A stretch of 64,000 nt of DNA from Apostichopus japonicus (Eukaryota; Echinodermata; Holothuroidea; Aspidochirotida; Stichopodidae): NCBI RefSeq assembly GCF_037975245.1, contig NC_092578.1:19794821-19858820 (forward strand). Reading direction: 5' to 3'. Each line of letters starts with the position of its first letter. Position 1 is the stretch's first letter. Shown here in pieces: positions 46,301 through 61,300 of the stretch. Below the pieces are notes generated by a model. The model searched no databases, was not told where the DNA came from, and worked only from the letters and a program-made list of their open reading frames with translations. Both the position numbers and the translations under genes were made by a program.

Positions 46301-49300
46301 AATCATGCATGGACCTCAAACAATAGGTTACATCTGCTGATCATAATCATGCATGGACCTCAAACAATAGGTTAATGCTGCTGATCATAAACATGCATAG
46401 ACCTCAAACAATAGGTTAAATCTGCTGATCATCAACATGCATAGACCTCAAACAATAGGTGAAATCTGCTGATCATAAACATGCATGGACCTCAAACAAT
46501 AGGTTACATCTGCTGATCGTAAACATGCATAGACCTCAAACAATAGGTTATATCTGCTGATTATAATCATGCATGGACCTCAAACAATAGGTTAAATCTG
46601 CTGATCGTAAACATGCATAGACCTCAAACAATAGGTTAAATCTGCTGATCGTAAACATGCATAGACCTCAAACAATAGGTTATATCTGCTGATTATAATC
46701 ATGCATGGACCTCAAACAATAGGTTAAATCTGCTGATCATAAACATGCATATACCTCAATCAATAGGTTAAATCTGCTGATCATAAACATGCATAGACCT
46801 CAAACAATAGGTGAAATCTGCTGATCATAAACATGCATAGACCTCAAACAATAGGTTAAATTTGCTGATCATTAACATGCATGGACCTCAAACAATAGGT
46901 TAAATCTGCTGATCGTAAACATGCATAGACCTCAAACAATAGGTTATATCTGCTGATGATAATCATGCATGGACCTGAAACAATAGGTTAAATCTGCTGA
47001 TCGTAAACATGCATAGACCTCAAACAATAGGTTAAATCTGCTGATCGTAAACATGCATAGACCTCAAACAATAGGTTATATCTGTTGATCATAATCATGC
47101 ATGGACCTCAAACAATAGGTTAAATCTGCTGATCATAAACATGCATAGACCTCAAACAATAGGTTAAATCTGCTGATCATAAACATGCATAGACCTCAAA
47201 CAATAGGTGAAATCTGCTGATCATGAACATGCATAGACCTCAAACAATAGGTTAAATTTGCTGATCATTAACATGCATGGACCTCAAACAATAGGTTAAA
47301 TCTGCTGATCGTAAACATGCATAGACCTCAAACAATAGGTTATATCTGCTGATCATAAACATGCATGGACCTCAAACAATAGGTTAAATCTGCTGATCGT
47401 AAACATGCATGGACCTCAAACAATAGGTTATATATGCTGATCATAATCATGCATGGACCTCAAACAATAGGTTAAATCTGCTGATCATGATCATGCATGG
47501 ACCTCAAACAATAGGTTAATGCTGCTGATCATGAACATGCATAGACCTCAAACAATAGGTTAAATCTGCTGATCATAAACATGCATAGACCTCAAACAAT
47601 AGGTGAAATCTGCTGATCATAAACATGCATGGACCTCAAACAATAGGTTAAATCTGCTGATCGTAAACATGCATAGACCTCAAACAATAGGTTAAATCTG
47701 CTGATCATAATCATGCATAGACCTCAAACAATAGGTTAAATCTGCTGATCGTAAACATGCATAGACCTCAAACAATAGGTTAAATCTGCTGATCGTAAAC
47801 ATGCATAGACCTCAAACAATAGGTTAAATCCGCTGATCGTAAACATGCATGGACCTCAAACAATAGGTTATATCTGCTGATCATAAACATGCATAGACCT
47901 CAAACAATAGGTTAAATCTGCTGATCGTAATCATGCATGGACCTCAAACAATAGGTTAATGCTGCTGATCATAAACATGCATAGACCTCAAACAATAGGT
48001 TAAATCTGCTGATCATAAACATGCATAGACCTCAAACAATAGGTTAATTCTGCTGATCATCAACATGCATAGACCTCAAACAATAGGTTAAATCTGCTGA
48101 TCATAAACATGCATAGACCTCAAACAATAGGTTAAATCTGCTGATCATAAACATGCATGGACCTCAAACAATAGGTGAAATCTGCTGATCATAAACATGC
48201 ATATACCTCAAACAATAGGTTAAATCTGCTGATCATAATCATGCATATACCTCAAACAATAGGTTAAATCTGCTGATCATAAACATGCATGGACCTCAAA
48301 CAATAGGTTAAATCTGCTGATCGTAAACATGCATAGACCTCAAACAATAGGTTATATCTGCTGATTATAATCATGCATGGACCTCAAACAATAGGTTAAA
48401 TCTGCTGATCGTAAACATGCATGGACCTCAAACAATAGGTTATATCTGCTGATTATAATCATGCATGGACCTCAAACAATAGGTTAAATCTGCTGATCAT
48501 CAACATGCATAGACCTCAAACAATAGGTTAAATCCGCTGATCGTAAACATGCATAGACCTCAAACAATAGGTTATATCTGCTGATTATAATCATGCATAT
48601 ACCTCAAACAATAGGTTAAATCTGCTGATCGTAAACATGCATAGACCTCAAACAATAGGTTAAATCTGCTGATCGTAAACATGCATAGACCTCAAACAAT
48701 AGGTTAAATCCGCTGATCGTAAACATGCATGGACCTCAAACAATAGGTTATATCTGCTGATCATAATCATGCATGGACCTCAAACAATAGGTTAAATCTG
48801 CTGATCATAATCATGCATGGACCTCAAACAATAGGTTAATGCTGCTGATCGTAAACATGCATAGACCTCAAACAATAGGTTAAATCTGCTGATCATAAAC
48901 ATGCATAGACCTCAAACAATAGGTTAATTCTGCTGATCATAAACATGCATAGACCTCAAACAATAGGTTAAATCTGCTGATCATAAACATGCATGGACCT
49001 CAAACAATAGGTTAAATCTGCTGATCATAAACATGCATAGACCTCAAACAATAGGTTAATTCTGCTGATCATAAACATGCATAGACCTCAAACAATAGGT
49101 TAAATCTGCTGATCATAAACATGCATGGACCTCAAACAATAGGTTAAATCTGCTGATCATAAACATGCATGGACCTCAAACAATAGGTGAAATCTGCTGA
49201 TCATAAACATGCATATACCTCAAACAATAGGTTAAATCTGCTGATCATAATCATGCATATACCTCAAACAATAGGTTAAATCTTCTGATCATAATCATGC

Positions 49301-52300
49301 ATGGACCTCAAACAATAGGTTAAATCTGCTGATCGTAAACATGCATAGACCTCAAACAATAGGTTATATCTGCTGATCATAATCATGCATGGACCTCAAA
49401 CAATAGGTTAAATCTGCTGATCATCAACATGCATAGACCTCAAACAATAGGTTAAATCCGCTGATCGTAAACATGCATAGACCTCAAACAATAGGTTATA
49501 TCTGCTGATTATAATCATGCATGGACCTCAAGCAATAGGTTAAATCTGCTGATCGTAAACATGCATAGACCTCAAACAATAGGTTAAATCCGCTGATCAT
49601 AAACATGCATGGACCTCAAACAATAGGTTTAATCTGCTGATCATAATCATGCATGGACCTCAAACAATAGGTTAAATCTGCTGATCATAATCATGCATGG
49701 ACCTCAAACAATAGGTTAATGCTGCTGATCATAAACATGCATAGACCTCAAACAATAGGTTAAATCTGCTGATCATAAACATGCATAGACCTCAAACAAT
49801 AGGTTAATTCTGCTGATCATCAACATGCATAGACCTCAAACAATAGGTTAAATCTGCTGATCATAAACATGCATAGACCTCAAACAATAGGTTAAATCTG
49901 CTGATCATAAACATGCATGGACCTCAAACAATAGGTGAAATCTGCTGATCATAAACATGCATATACCTCAAACAATAGGTTAAATCTGCTGATCATAATC
50001 ATGCATATGCCTCAAACAATAGGTTAAATCTGCTGATCATAAACATGCATGGACCTCAAACAATAGGTTAAATCTGCTGATCGTAAACATGCATAGACCT
50101 TAAACAATAGGTTATATCTGCTGATTATAATCATGCATGGACCTCAAACAATAGGTTAAATCTGCTGATCATAAACATGCATAGACCTCAAACAATAGGT
50201 TAAATCCGCTGATCGTAAACATGCATGGACCTCAAACAATATGTTATATCTGCTGATCATAATCATGCATGGACCTCAAACAATAGGTTAAATCTGCTGA
50301 TCATAATCATGCATGGACCTCAAACAAAAGGTTAAATCTGCTGATAATAAACATGCATAGACCTCAAACAATAGGTGAATTCTGCTGATCATAAACATGC
50401 ATAGACCTCAAACAATAGGTTATATCTGCTGATCATAATCATGCATGGACCTCAAACAATAGGTTAAATCTGCTGATCATAAAAATGCATAGACTTCAAA
50501 CAATAGGTTAAATCCGCTGATCGTAAACATGCATGGACCTCAAACAATAGGTTATATCTGCTGATCATCAACATGCATAGACCTCAAACAATAGGTTAAA
50601 TCTGCTGATCGTAAACATGCATAGACCTCAAACAATAGGTTAAATATGCTGATCATATACATGCATGGACCTCAAACAATAGGTGAAATCTGCTGATCAT
50701 AAACATGCATATACCTCAAACAATAGGTTAAATCTGCTGATCATTATCATGCATATACCTCAAACAATAGGTTAAATCTCATGATCGTAAACATGCATGG
50801 ACCTCAAACAATAGGTTAAATCTCATGATCGTAAACATGCATGGACCTCAAACAATAGGTTAAATATGCTGATCGTAAACATGCATGGACCTCAAACAAT
50901 AGGTTACATCTGCTGATCATCAATATGCATGGACCTCAAACAATAGGTTAAATCTGCTGATCATAATCATGCATGGACCTCAAACAATAGGTTAATGCTG
51001 CTGATCATCAACATGCATAGACCTCAAACAATAGGTTAAATCTGCTGATCATCAACATGCATAGACCTCAAACAATAGGTTAAATCTGCTGATCATAAAC
51101 ATGCATATACCTCAACCAATAGGTTAAATCTGCTGATCATAAACATGCATGGACCTCAAACAATAGGTTAAATCTGCTGATCATAAACATGCATAGACCT
51201 CAAACAATAGGTTAAATCTGCTGATCATAAACATGCATAGACCTCAAACAATAGGTGAAATCTGCTGATCATAAACATGCATAGACCTCAAACAATAGGT
51301 TAAATTTGCTGATCATTAACATGCATGGACCTCAAACAATAGCTTAAATCTGCTGATCGTAAACATGCATAGACTTCAAACAATAGGTTATATCTGCTGA
51401 TCAAAAACATGCATGGACCTCAAACAATAGGTTAAATCTGCTGATCGTAAACATGCATGGACCTCAAACAATAGGTTATATCTGCTGATCATAATCATGC
51501 ATGGACCTCAAACAATAGGTTAAATCTGATGATCATAATCATGCATGGACCTCAAACAATAGGTTAATGCTGCTGATCATAAACATGCATAGACCTCAAA
51601 CAATAGGTTAAATCTGCTGATCATAAACATGCATGGACCTCAAACAATAGGTGAAATCTGCTGATCATAAACATGCATGGACCTCAAACAATAGGTTAAT
51701 TCTGCTGATCGTAAACATGCATAGACCTCAAACAATAGGTTATATCTGCTGATCATAATCATGCATGGACCTCAAACAATAGGTGAAATCTGCTGATCGT
51801 AAACATGCATAGACCTCAAACAATAGGTTAAATCTGCTGATCGTAAACATGCATAGACCTCAAACAATAGGTTATATCTGCTGATTATAATCATGCATGG
51901 ACCTCAAACAATAGGTAAAATCTGCTGATCATAAACATGCATATACCTCAAATAATAGGTTAAATCTGCTGATCGTAAACATGCATGGACCTCAAACAAT
52001 AGGTTAAATCTGCTGATCGTAAACATACATAGACCTCCAACATTAGGTTATATCTGCTGATTATAATCATGCATATACCTCAAACAATAGGTTAAATCTA
52101 ATGATCATTAACATGCATGGACCTCAAACAATAGCTTAAATCTGCTGATCGTAAACATGCATAGACTTCAAACAATAGGTTATATCTGCTGATCAAAAAC
52201 ATGCATGGACCTCAAACAATAGGTTAAATCTGCTGATCGTAAACATGCATAGACCTCAAACAATAGGTTATATCTGCTGATTATAATCATGCATGGACCT

Positions 52301-55300
52301 CAAACAATAGGTAAAATCTGCTGATCATAAACATGCATATACCTCAAATAATAGGTTAAATCTGCTGATCGTAAACATGCATGGACCTCAAACAATAGGT
52401 TAAATCTGCTGATCGTAAACATACATAGACCTCCAACATTAGGTTATATCTGCTGATTATAATCATGCATATACCTCAAACAATAGGTTAAATCTAATGA
52501 TCGTAAACATGCATGGACCTCAAACAATAGGTTAAATCTGCTGATCATCATCATGCATGGACCTCAAACAATAGGTTAATGCTGCTGATCATCAACATGC
52601 ATAGACCTCAAACAATAGGTTAAATCTGCTGATCATAAACATGCATGGACCTCAAACAATAGGTTAAATCTGCTGATCGTAAACATGCATAGACCTCAAA
52701 CAATAGGTTAAATCTGCTGATCATAAACATGCATAGACCTCAAACAATAGGTGAAATCTGCTGATCATAAACATGCATAGACCTCAAACAATAGGTTAAA
52801 TTTGCTGATCATTAACATGCATGGACCTCAAACAATAGGTTAAATCTGCTGATCGTAAACATGCATAGACCTCAAACAATAGGTTATATCTGCTGATCAT
52901 AAACATGCATGGACCTCAAACAATAGGTTAAATCTGCTGATCGTAAACATGCATGGACCTCAAACAATAGGTTATATCTGCTGATCATAATCATGCATGG
53001 ACCTCAAACAATAGGTTAAATCTGCTGATCATAATCATGCATGGACCTCAAACAATAGGTTAATGCTGCTGATCATAAACATGCATAGACCTCAAACAAT
53101 AGGTTAAATCTGCTGATCATCAACATGCATAGACCTCAAACAATAGGTGAAATCTGCTGATCATAAACATGCATGGACCTCAAACAATAGGTTACATCTG
53201 CTGATCGTAAACATGCATAGACCTCAAACAATAGGTTATATCTGCTGATTATAATCATGCATGGACCTCAAACAATAGGTTAAATCTGCTGATCGTAAAC
53301 ATGCATAGACCTCAAACAATAGGTTAAATCTGCTGATCGTAAACATGCATAGACCTCAAACAATAGGTTATATCTGCTGATTATAATCATGCATGGACCT
53401 CAAACAATAGGTTAAATCTGCTGATCATAAACATGCATATACCTCAATCAATAGGTTAAATCTGCTGATCATAAACATGCATAGACCTCAAACAATAGGT
53501 GAAATCTGCTGATCATAAACATGCATAGACCTCAAACAATAGGTTAAATTTGCTGATCATTAACATGCATGGACCTCAAACAATAGGTTAAATCTGCTGA
53601 TCGTAAACATGCATAGACCTCAAACAATAGGTTATATCTGCTGATGATAATCATGCATGGACCTGAAACAATAGGTTAAATCTGCTGATCGTAAACATGC
53701 ATAGACCTCAAACAATAGGTTAAATCTGCTGATCGTAAACATGCATAGACCTCAAACAATAGGTTATATCTGTTGATCATAATCATGCATGGACCTCAAA
53801 CAATAGGTTAAATCTGCTGATCATAAACATGCATAGACCTCAAACAATAGGTTAAATCTGCTGATCATAAACATGCATAGACCTCAAACAATAGGTGAAA
53901 TCTGCTGATCATAAACATGCATAGACCTCAAACAATAGGTTAAATTTGCTGATCATTAACATGCATGGACCTCAAACAATAGGTTAAATCTGCTGATCGT
54001 AAACATGCATAGACCTCAAACAATAGGTTATATCTGCTGATCATAAACATGCATGGACCTCAAACAATAGGTTAAATCTGCTGATCGTAAACATGCATGG
54101 ACCTCAAACAATAGGTTATATATGCTGATCATAATCATGCATGGACCTCAAACAATAGGTTAAATCTGCTGATCATGATCATGCATGGACCTCAAACAAT
54201 AGGTTAATGCTGCTGATCATGAACATGCATAGACCTCAAACAATAGGTTAAATCTGCTGATCATAAACATGCATAGACCTCAAACAATAGGTGAAATCTG
54301 CTGATCATAAACATGCATGGACCTCAAACAATAGGTTAAATCTGCTGATCGTAAACATGCATAGACCTCAAACAATAGGTTAAATCTGCTGATCATAATC
54401 ATGCATAGACCTCAAACAATAGGTTAAATCTGCTGATCGTAAACATGCATAGACCTCAAACAATAGGTTAAATCTGCTGATCGTAAACATGCATAGACCT
54501 CAAACAATAGGTTAAATCCGCTGATCGTAAACATGCATGGACCTCAAACAATAGGTTATATCTGCTGATCATAAACATGCATAGACCTCAAACAATAGGT
54601 TAAATCTGCTGATCGTAATCATGCATGGACCTCAAACAATAGGTTAATGCTGCTGATCATAAACATGCATAGACCTCAAACAATAGGTTAAATCTGCTGA
54701 TCATAAACATGCATAGACCTCAAACAATAGGTTAATTCTGCTGATCATCAACATGCATAGACCTCAAACAATAGGTTAAATCTGCTGATCATAAACATGC
54801 ATAGACCTCAAACAATAGGTTAAATCTGCTGATCATAAACATGCATGGACCTCAAACAATAGGTGAAATCTGCTGATCATAAACATGCATATACCTCAAA
54901 CAATAGGTTAAATCTGCTGATCATAATCATGCATATACCTCAAACAATAGGTTAAATCTGCTGATCATAAACATGCATGGACCTCAAACAATAGGTTAAA
55001 TCTGCTGATCGTAAACATGCATAGACCTCAAACAATAGGTTATATCTGCTGATTATAATCATGCATGGACCTCAAACAATAGGTTAAATCTGCTGATCGT
55101 AAACATGCATGGACCTCAAACAATAGGTTATATCTGCTGATTATAATCATGCATGGACCTCAAACAATAGGTTAAATCTGCTGATCATCAACATGCATAG
55201 ACCTCAAACAATAGGTTAAATCCGCTGATCGTAAACATGCATAGACCTCAAACAATAGGTTATATCTGCTGATTATAATCATGCATATACCTCAAACAAT

Positions 55301-58300
55301 AGGTTAAATCTGCTGATCGTAAACATGCATAGACCTCAAACAATAGGTTAAATCTGCTGATCGTAAACATGCATAGACCTCAAACAATAGGTTAAATCCG
55401 CTGATCGTAAACATGCATGGACCTCAAACAATAGGTTATATCTGCTGATCATAATCATGCATGGACCTCAAACAATAGGTTAAATCTGCTGATCATAATC
55501 ATGCATGGACCTCAAACAATAGGTTAATGCTGCTGATCGTAAACATGCATAGACCTCAAACAATAGGTTAAATCTGCTGATCATAAACATGCATAGACCT
55601 CAAACAATAGGTTAATTCTGCTGATCATAAACATGCATAGACCTCAAACAATAGGTTAAATCTGCTGATCATAAACATGCATGGACCTCAAACAATAGGT
55701 TAAATCTGCTGATCATAAACATGCATAGACCTCAAACAATAGGTTAATTCTGCTGATCATAAACATGCATAGACCTCAAACAATAGGTTAAATCTGCTGA
55801 TCATAAACATGCATGGACCTCAAACAATAGGTTAAATCTGCTGATCATAAACATGCATGGACCTCAAACAATAGGTGAAATCTGCTGATCATAAACATGC
55901 ATATACCTCAAACAATAGGTTAAATCTGCTGATCATAATCATGCATATACCTCAAACAATAGGTTAAATCTTCTGATCATAATCATGCATGGACCTCAAA
56001 CAATAGGTTAAATCTGCTGATCGTAAACATGCATAGACCTCAAACAATAGGTTATATCTGCTGATCATAATCATGCATGGACCTCAAACAATAGGTTAAA
56101 TCTGCTGATCATCAACATGCATAGACCTCAAACAATAGGTTAAATCCGCTGATCGTAAACATGCATAGACCTCAAACAATAGGTTATATCTGCTGATTAT
56201 AATCATGCATGGACCTCAAGCAATAGGTTAAATCTGCTGATCGTAAACATGCATAGACCTCAAACAATAGGTTAAATCCGCTGATCGTAAACATGCATGG
56301 ACCTCAAACAATAGGTTTAATCTGCTGATCATAATCATGCATGGACCTCAAACAATAGGTTAAATCTGCTGATCATAATCATGCATGGACCTCAAACAAT
56401 AGGTTAATGCTGCTGATCATAAACATGCATAGACCTCAAACAATAGGTTAAATCTGCTGATCATAAACATGCATAGACCTCAAACAATAGGTTAATTCTG
56501 CTGATCATCAACATGCATAGACCTCAAACAATAGGTTAAATCTGCTGATCATAAACATGCATAGACCTCAAACAATAGGTTAAATCTGCTGATCATAAAC
56601 ATGCATGGACCTCAAACAATAGGTGAAATCTGCTGATCATAAACATGCATATACCTCAAACAATAGGTTAAATCTGCTGATCATAATCATGCATATGCCT
56701 CAAACAATAGGTTAAATCTGCTGATCATAAACATGCATGGACCTCAAACAATAGGTTAAATCTGCTGATCGTAAACATGCATAGACCTTAAACAATAGGT
56801 TATATCTGCTGATTATAATCATGCATGGACCTCAAACAATAGGTTAAATCTGCTGATCATAAACATGCATAGACCTCAAACAATAGGTTAAATCCGCTGA
56901 TCGTAAACATGCATGGACCTCAAACAATATGTTATATCTGCTGATCATAATCATGCATGGACCTCAAACAATAGGTTAAATCTGCTGATCATAATCATGC
57001 ATGGACCTCAAACAAAAGGTTAAATCTGCTGATAATAAACATGCATAGACCTCAAACAATAGGTGAATTCTGCTGATCATAAACATGCATAGACCTCAAA
57101 CAATAGGTTATATCTGCTGATCATAATCATGCATGGACCTCAAACAATAGGTTAAATCTGCTGATCATAAAAATGCATAGACTTCAAACAATAGGTTAAA
57201 TCCGCTGATCGTAAACATGCATGGACCTCAAACAATAGGTTATATCTGCTGATCATCAACATGCATAGACCTCAAACAATAGGTTAAATCTGCTGATCGT
57301 AAACATGCATAGACCTCAAACAATAGGTTAAATATGCTGATCATATACATGCATGGACCTCAAACAATAGGTGAAATCTGCTGATCATAAACATGCATAT
57401 ACCTCAAACAATAGGTTAAATCTGCTGATCATTATCATGCATAGACCTCAAACAATAGGTTATATCTGCTGATTATAATCATGCATGGACCTCAAACAAT
57501 AGGTTAAATCTGCTGATCATCAACATGCATAGACCTCAAACAATAGGTTAAATCCGCCGATCGTAAACATGCATAGACCTCAAACAATAGGTTATATCTG
57601 CTGATTATAATCATGCATATACCTCAAACAATAGGTTAAATCTGCTGATCGTAAACATGCATAGACCTCAAACAATAGGTTAAATCTGCTGATCGTAAAC
57701 ATGCATAGACCTCAAACAATAGGTTAAATCCGCTGATCGTAAACATGCATGGACCTCAAACAATAGGTTATATCTGCTGATCATAATCATGCATGGACCT
57801 CAAACAATAGGTTAAATCTGCTGATCATAATCATGCATGGACCTCAAACAATAGGTTAATGCTGCTGATCGTAAACATGCATAGACCTCAAACAATAGGT
57901 TAAATCTGCTGATCATAAACATGCATAGACCTCAAACAATAGGTTAATTCTGCTGATCATAAACATGCATAGACCTCAAACAATAGGTTAAATCTGCTGA
58001 TCATAAACATGCATGGACCTCAAACAATAGGTTAAATCTGCTGATCATAAACATGCATGGACCTCAAACAATAGGTGAAATCTGCTGATCATAAACATGC
58101 ATATACCTCAAACAATAGGTTAAATCTGCTGATCATAATCATGCATATACCTCAAACAATAGGTTAAATCTTCTGATCATAAACATGCATGGACCTCAAA
58201 CAATAGGTTAAATCTGCTGATCGTAAACATGCATAGACCTCAAACAATAGGTTATATCTGCTGATCATAATCATGCATGGACCTCAAACAATAGGTTAAA

Positions 58301-61300
58301 TCTGCTGATCATCAACATGCATCGACCTCAAACAATAGGTTAAATCCGCTGATCGTAAACATGCATAGACCTCAAACAATAGGTTATATCTGCTGATTAT
58401 AATCATGCATGGACCTCAAGCAATAGGTTAAATCTGCTGATCGTAAACATGCATAGACCTCAAACAATAGGTTAAATCCGCTGATCGTAAACATGCATGG
58501 ACCTCAAACAATAGGTTTAATCTGCTGATCATAATCATGCATGGACCTCAAACAATAGGTTAAATCTGCTGATCATAATCATGCATGGACCTCAAACAAT
58601 AGGTTAATGCTGCTGATCATAAACATGCATAGACCTCAAACAATAGGTTAAATCTGCTGATCATAAACATGCATAGACCTCAAACAATAGGTTAATTCTG
58701 CTGATCATCAACATGCATAGACCTCAAACAATAGGTTAAATCTGCTGATCATAAACATGCATAGACCTCAAACAATAGGTTAAATCTGCTGATCATAAAC
58801 ATGCATGGACCTCAAACAATAGGTGAAATCTGCTGATCATAAACATGCATATACCTCAAACAATAGGTTAAATCTGCTGATCATAATCATGCATATACCT
58901 CAAACAATAGGTTAAATCTGCTGATCATAAACATGCATGGACCTCAAACAATAGGTTAAATCTGCTGATCGTAAACATGCATAGACCTTAAACAATAGGT
59001 TATATCTGCTGATTATAATCATGCATGGACCTCAAACAATAGGTTAAATCTGCTGATCATAAACATGCATAGACCTCAAACAATAGGTTAAATCCGCTGA
59101 TCGTAAACATGCATGGACCTCAAACAATATGTTATATCTGCTGATCATAATCATGCATGGACCTCAAACAATAGGTTAAATCTGCTGATCATAATCATGC
59201 ATGGACCTCAAACAAAAGGTTAAATCTGCTGATAATAAACATGCATAGACCTCAAACAAAAGGTGAAATCTGCTGATCATAAACATGCATAGACCTCAAA
59301 CAATAGGTTATATCTGCTGATCATAATCATGCATATACCTCAAACAATAGGTTAAATCTGCTGATCATAAAAATGCATAGACTTCAAACAATAGGTTAAA
59401 TCCGCTGATCGTAAACATGCATGGACCTCAAACAATAGGTTAATTCTGCTGATCATCAACATGCATAGACCTCAAACAATAGGTTAAATCTGCTGATCAT
59501 AAACATGCATAGACCTCAAACAATAGGTTAAATCTGCTGATCATAAACATGCATGGACCTCAAACAATAGGTGAAATCTGCTGATCATAAACATGCATAT
59601 ACCTCAAACAATAGGTTAAATCTGCTGATCATAATCATGCATATACCTCAAACAATAGGTTAAATCTGCTGATCATAAACATGCATGGACCTCAAACAAT
59701 AGGTTAAATCTGCTGATCGTAAACATGCATAGACCTTAAACAATAGGTTATATCTGCTGATTATAATCATGCATGGACCTCAAACAATAGGTTAAATCTG
59801 CTGATCATAAACATGCATAGACCTCAAACAATAGGTTAAATCCGCTGATCGTAAACATGCATGGACCTCAAACAATATGTTATATCTGCTGATCATAATC
59901 ATGCATGGACCTCAAACAATAGGTTAAATCTGCTGATCATAATCATGCATGGACCTCAAACAAAAGGTTAAATCTGCTGATAATAAACATGCATAGACCT
60001 CAAACAAAAGGTGAAATCTGCTGATCATAAACATGCATAGACCTCAAACAATAGGTTATATCTGCTGATCATAATCATGCATATACCTCAAACAATAGGT
60101 TAAATCTGCTGATCATAAAAATGCATAGACTTCAAACAATAGGTTAAATCCGCTGATCGTAAACATGCATGGACCTCAAACAATAGGTTATATCTGCTGA
60201 TCATAAACATGCATATACCTCAAACAAAAGGTTAAATCTGCTGATCCTAAACATGCATGGACCTCAAACAATAGGTTAAATCTGCTGATCGTAAACATGC
60301 ATAGACCTCAAAAAATAGGTTATATCTGCTGATCATAATAATGCATGGACCTCAAACAATAGGTTAAATCTGCTGATCGTAAACATGCATAGACCTCAAA
60401 CAATAGGTTAATGCTACTGATCATCAACATGCATAGACTTCAAACAATAGGTTAATTCTGCTGATGATAAACATGCATGGACCTCAACCAATAGGTGAAA
60501 TCTGCTGATCATAAACATGCATAGACCTCAAACAATAGGTTAAATCTGCTGATCGTAAACATGCATAGACCTCAAGCAATAGGTTAATTCTGCTGATCAT
60601 CAACATGCATAGACCTCAAACAATAGGTTAAATCTGCTGATCGTAAACATGCATAGACCTCAAACAATAGGTTAATTCTGCTGATCATCAACATGCATAG
60701 ACCTCAAACAATAGGTTAAATCTGCTGATCATAAACATGCATAGACCTCAAACAATAGGTTAACTCTGCTGATCATAAACATGCATGGACCTCAAACAAT
60801 AGGTGAAATCTGCTGATCATAAACATGCATATACCTCGAACAATAGGTTAAATCTGCTGATCATAATCATGCATATACCTCAAACAATAGGTTAAATCTG
60901 CTGATCATAAACATGCATGGACCTCAAACAATAGGTTAAATCTGCTGATCGTAAACATGCATAGACCTCAAACAATAGGTTATATCTGCTGATTATAATC
61001 ATGCATGGACCTCAAACAATAGGTTAAATCTGCTGATCATAAACATGCATAGACCTCAAACAATAGGTTAAATCCGCTGATCGTAAACATGCATGGACCT
61101 CAAACAATATGTTATATCTGCTGATCATAATCATGCATGGACCTCAAACAATAGGTTAAATCTGCTGATCATAATCATGCATGGACCTCAAACAAAAGAT
61201 TAAAGCTGCTGATCATAAACATGCATAGACCTCAAACAATAGGTTAAATCTGCTGATCGTAAACATACATAGACCTCAAACAATAGGTTATATCTGCTGA

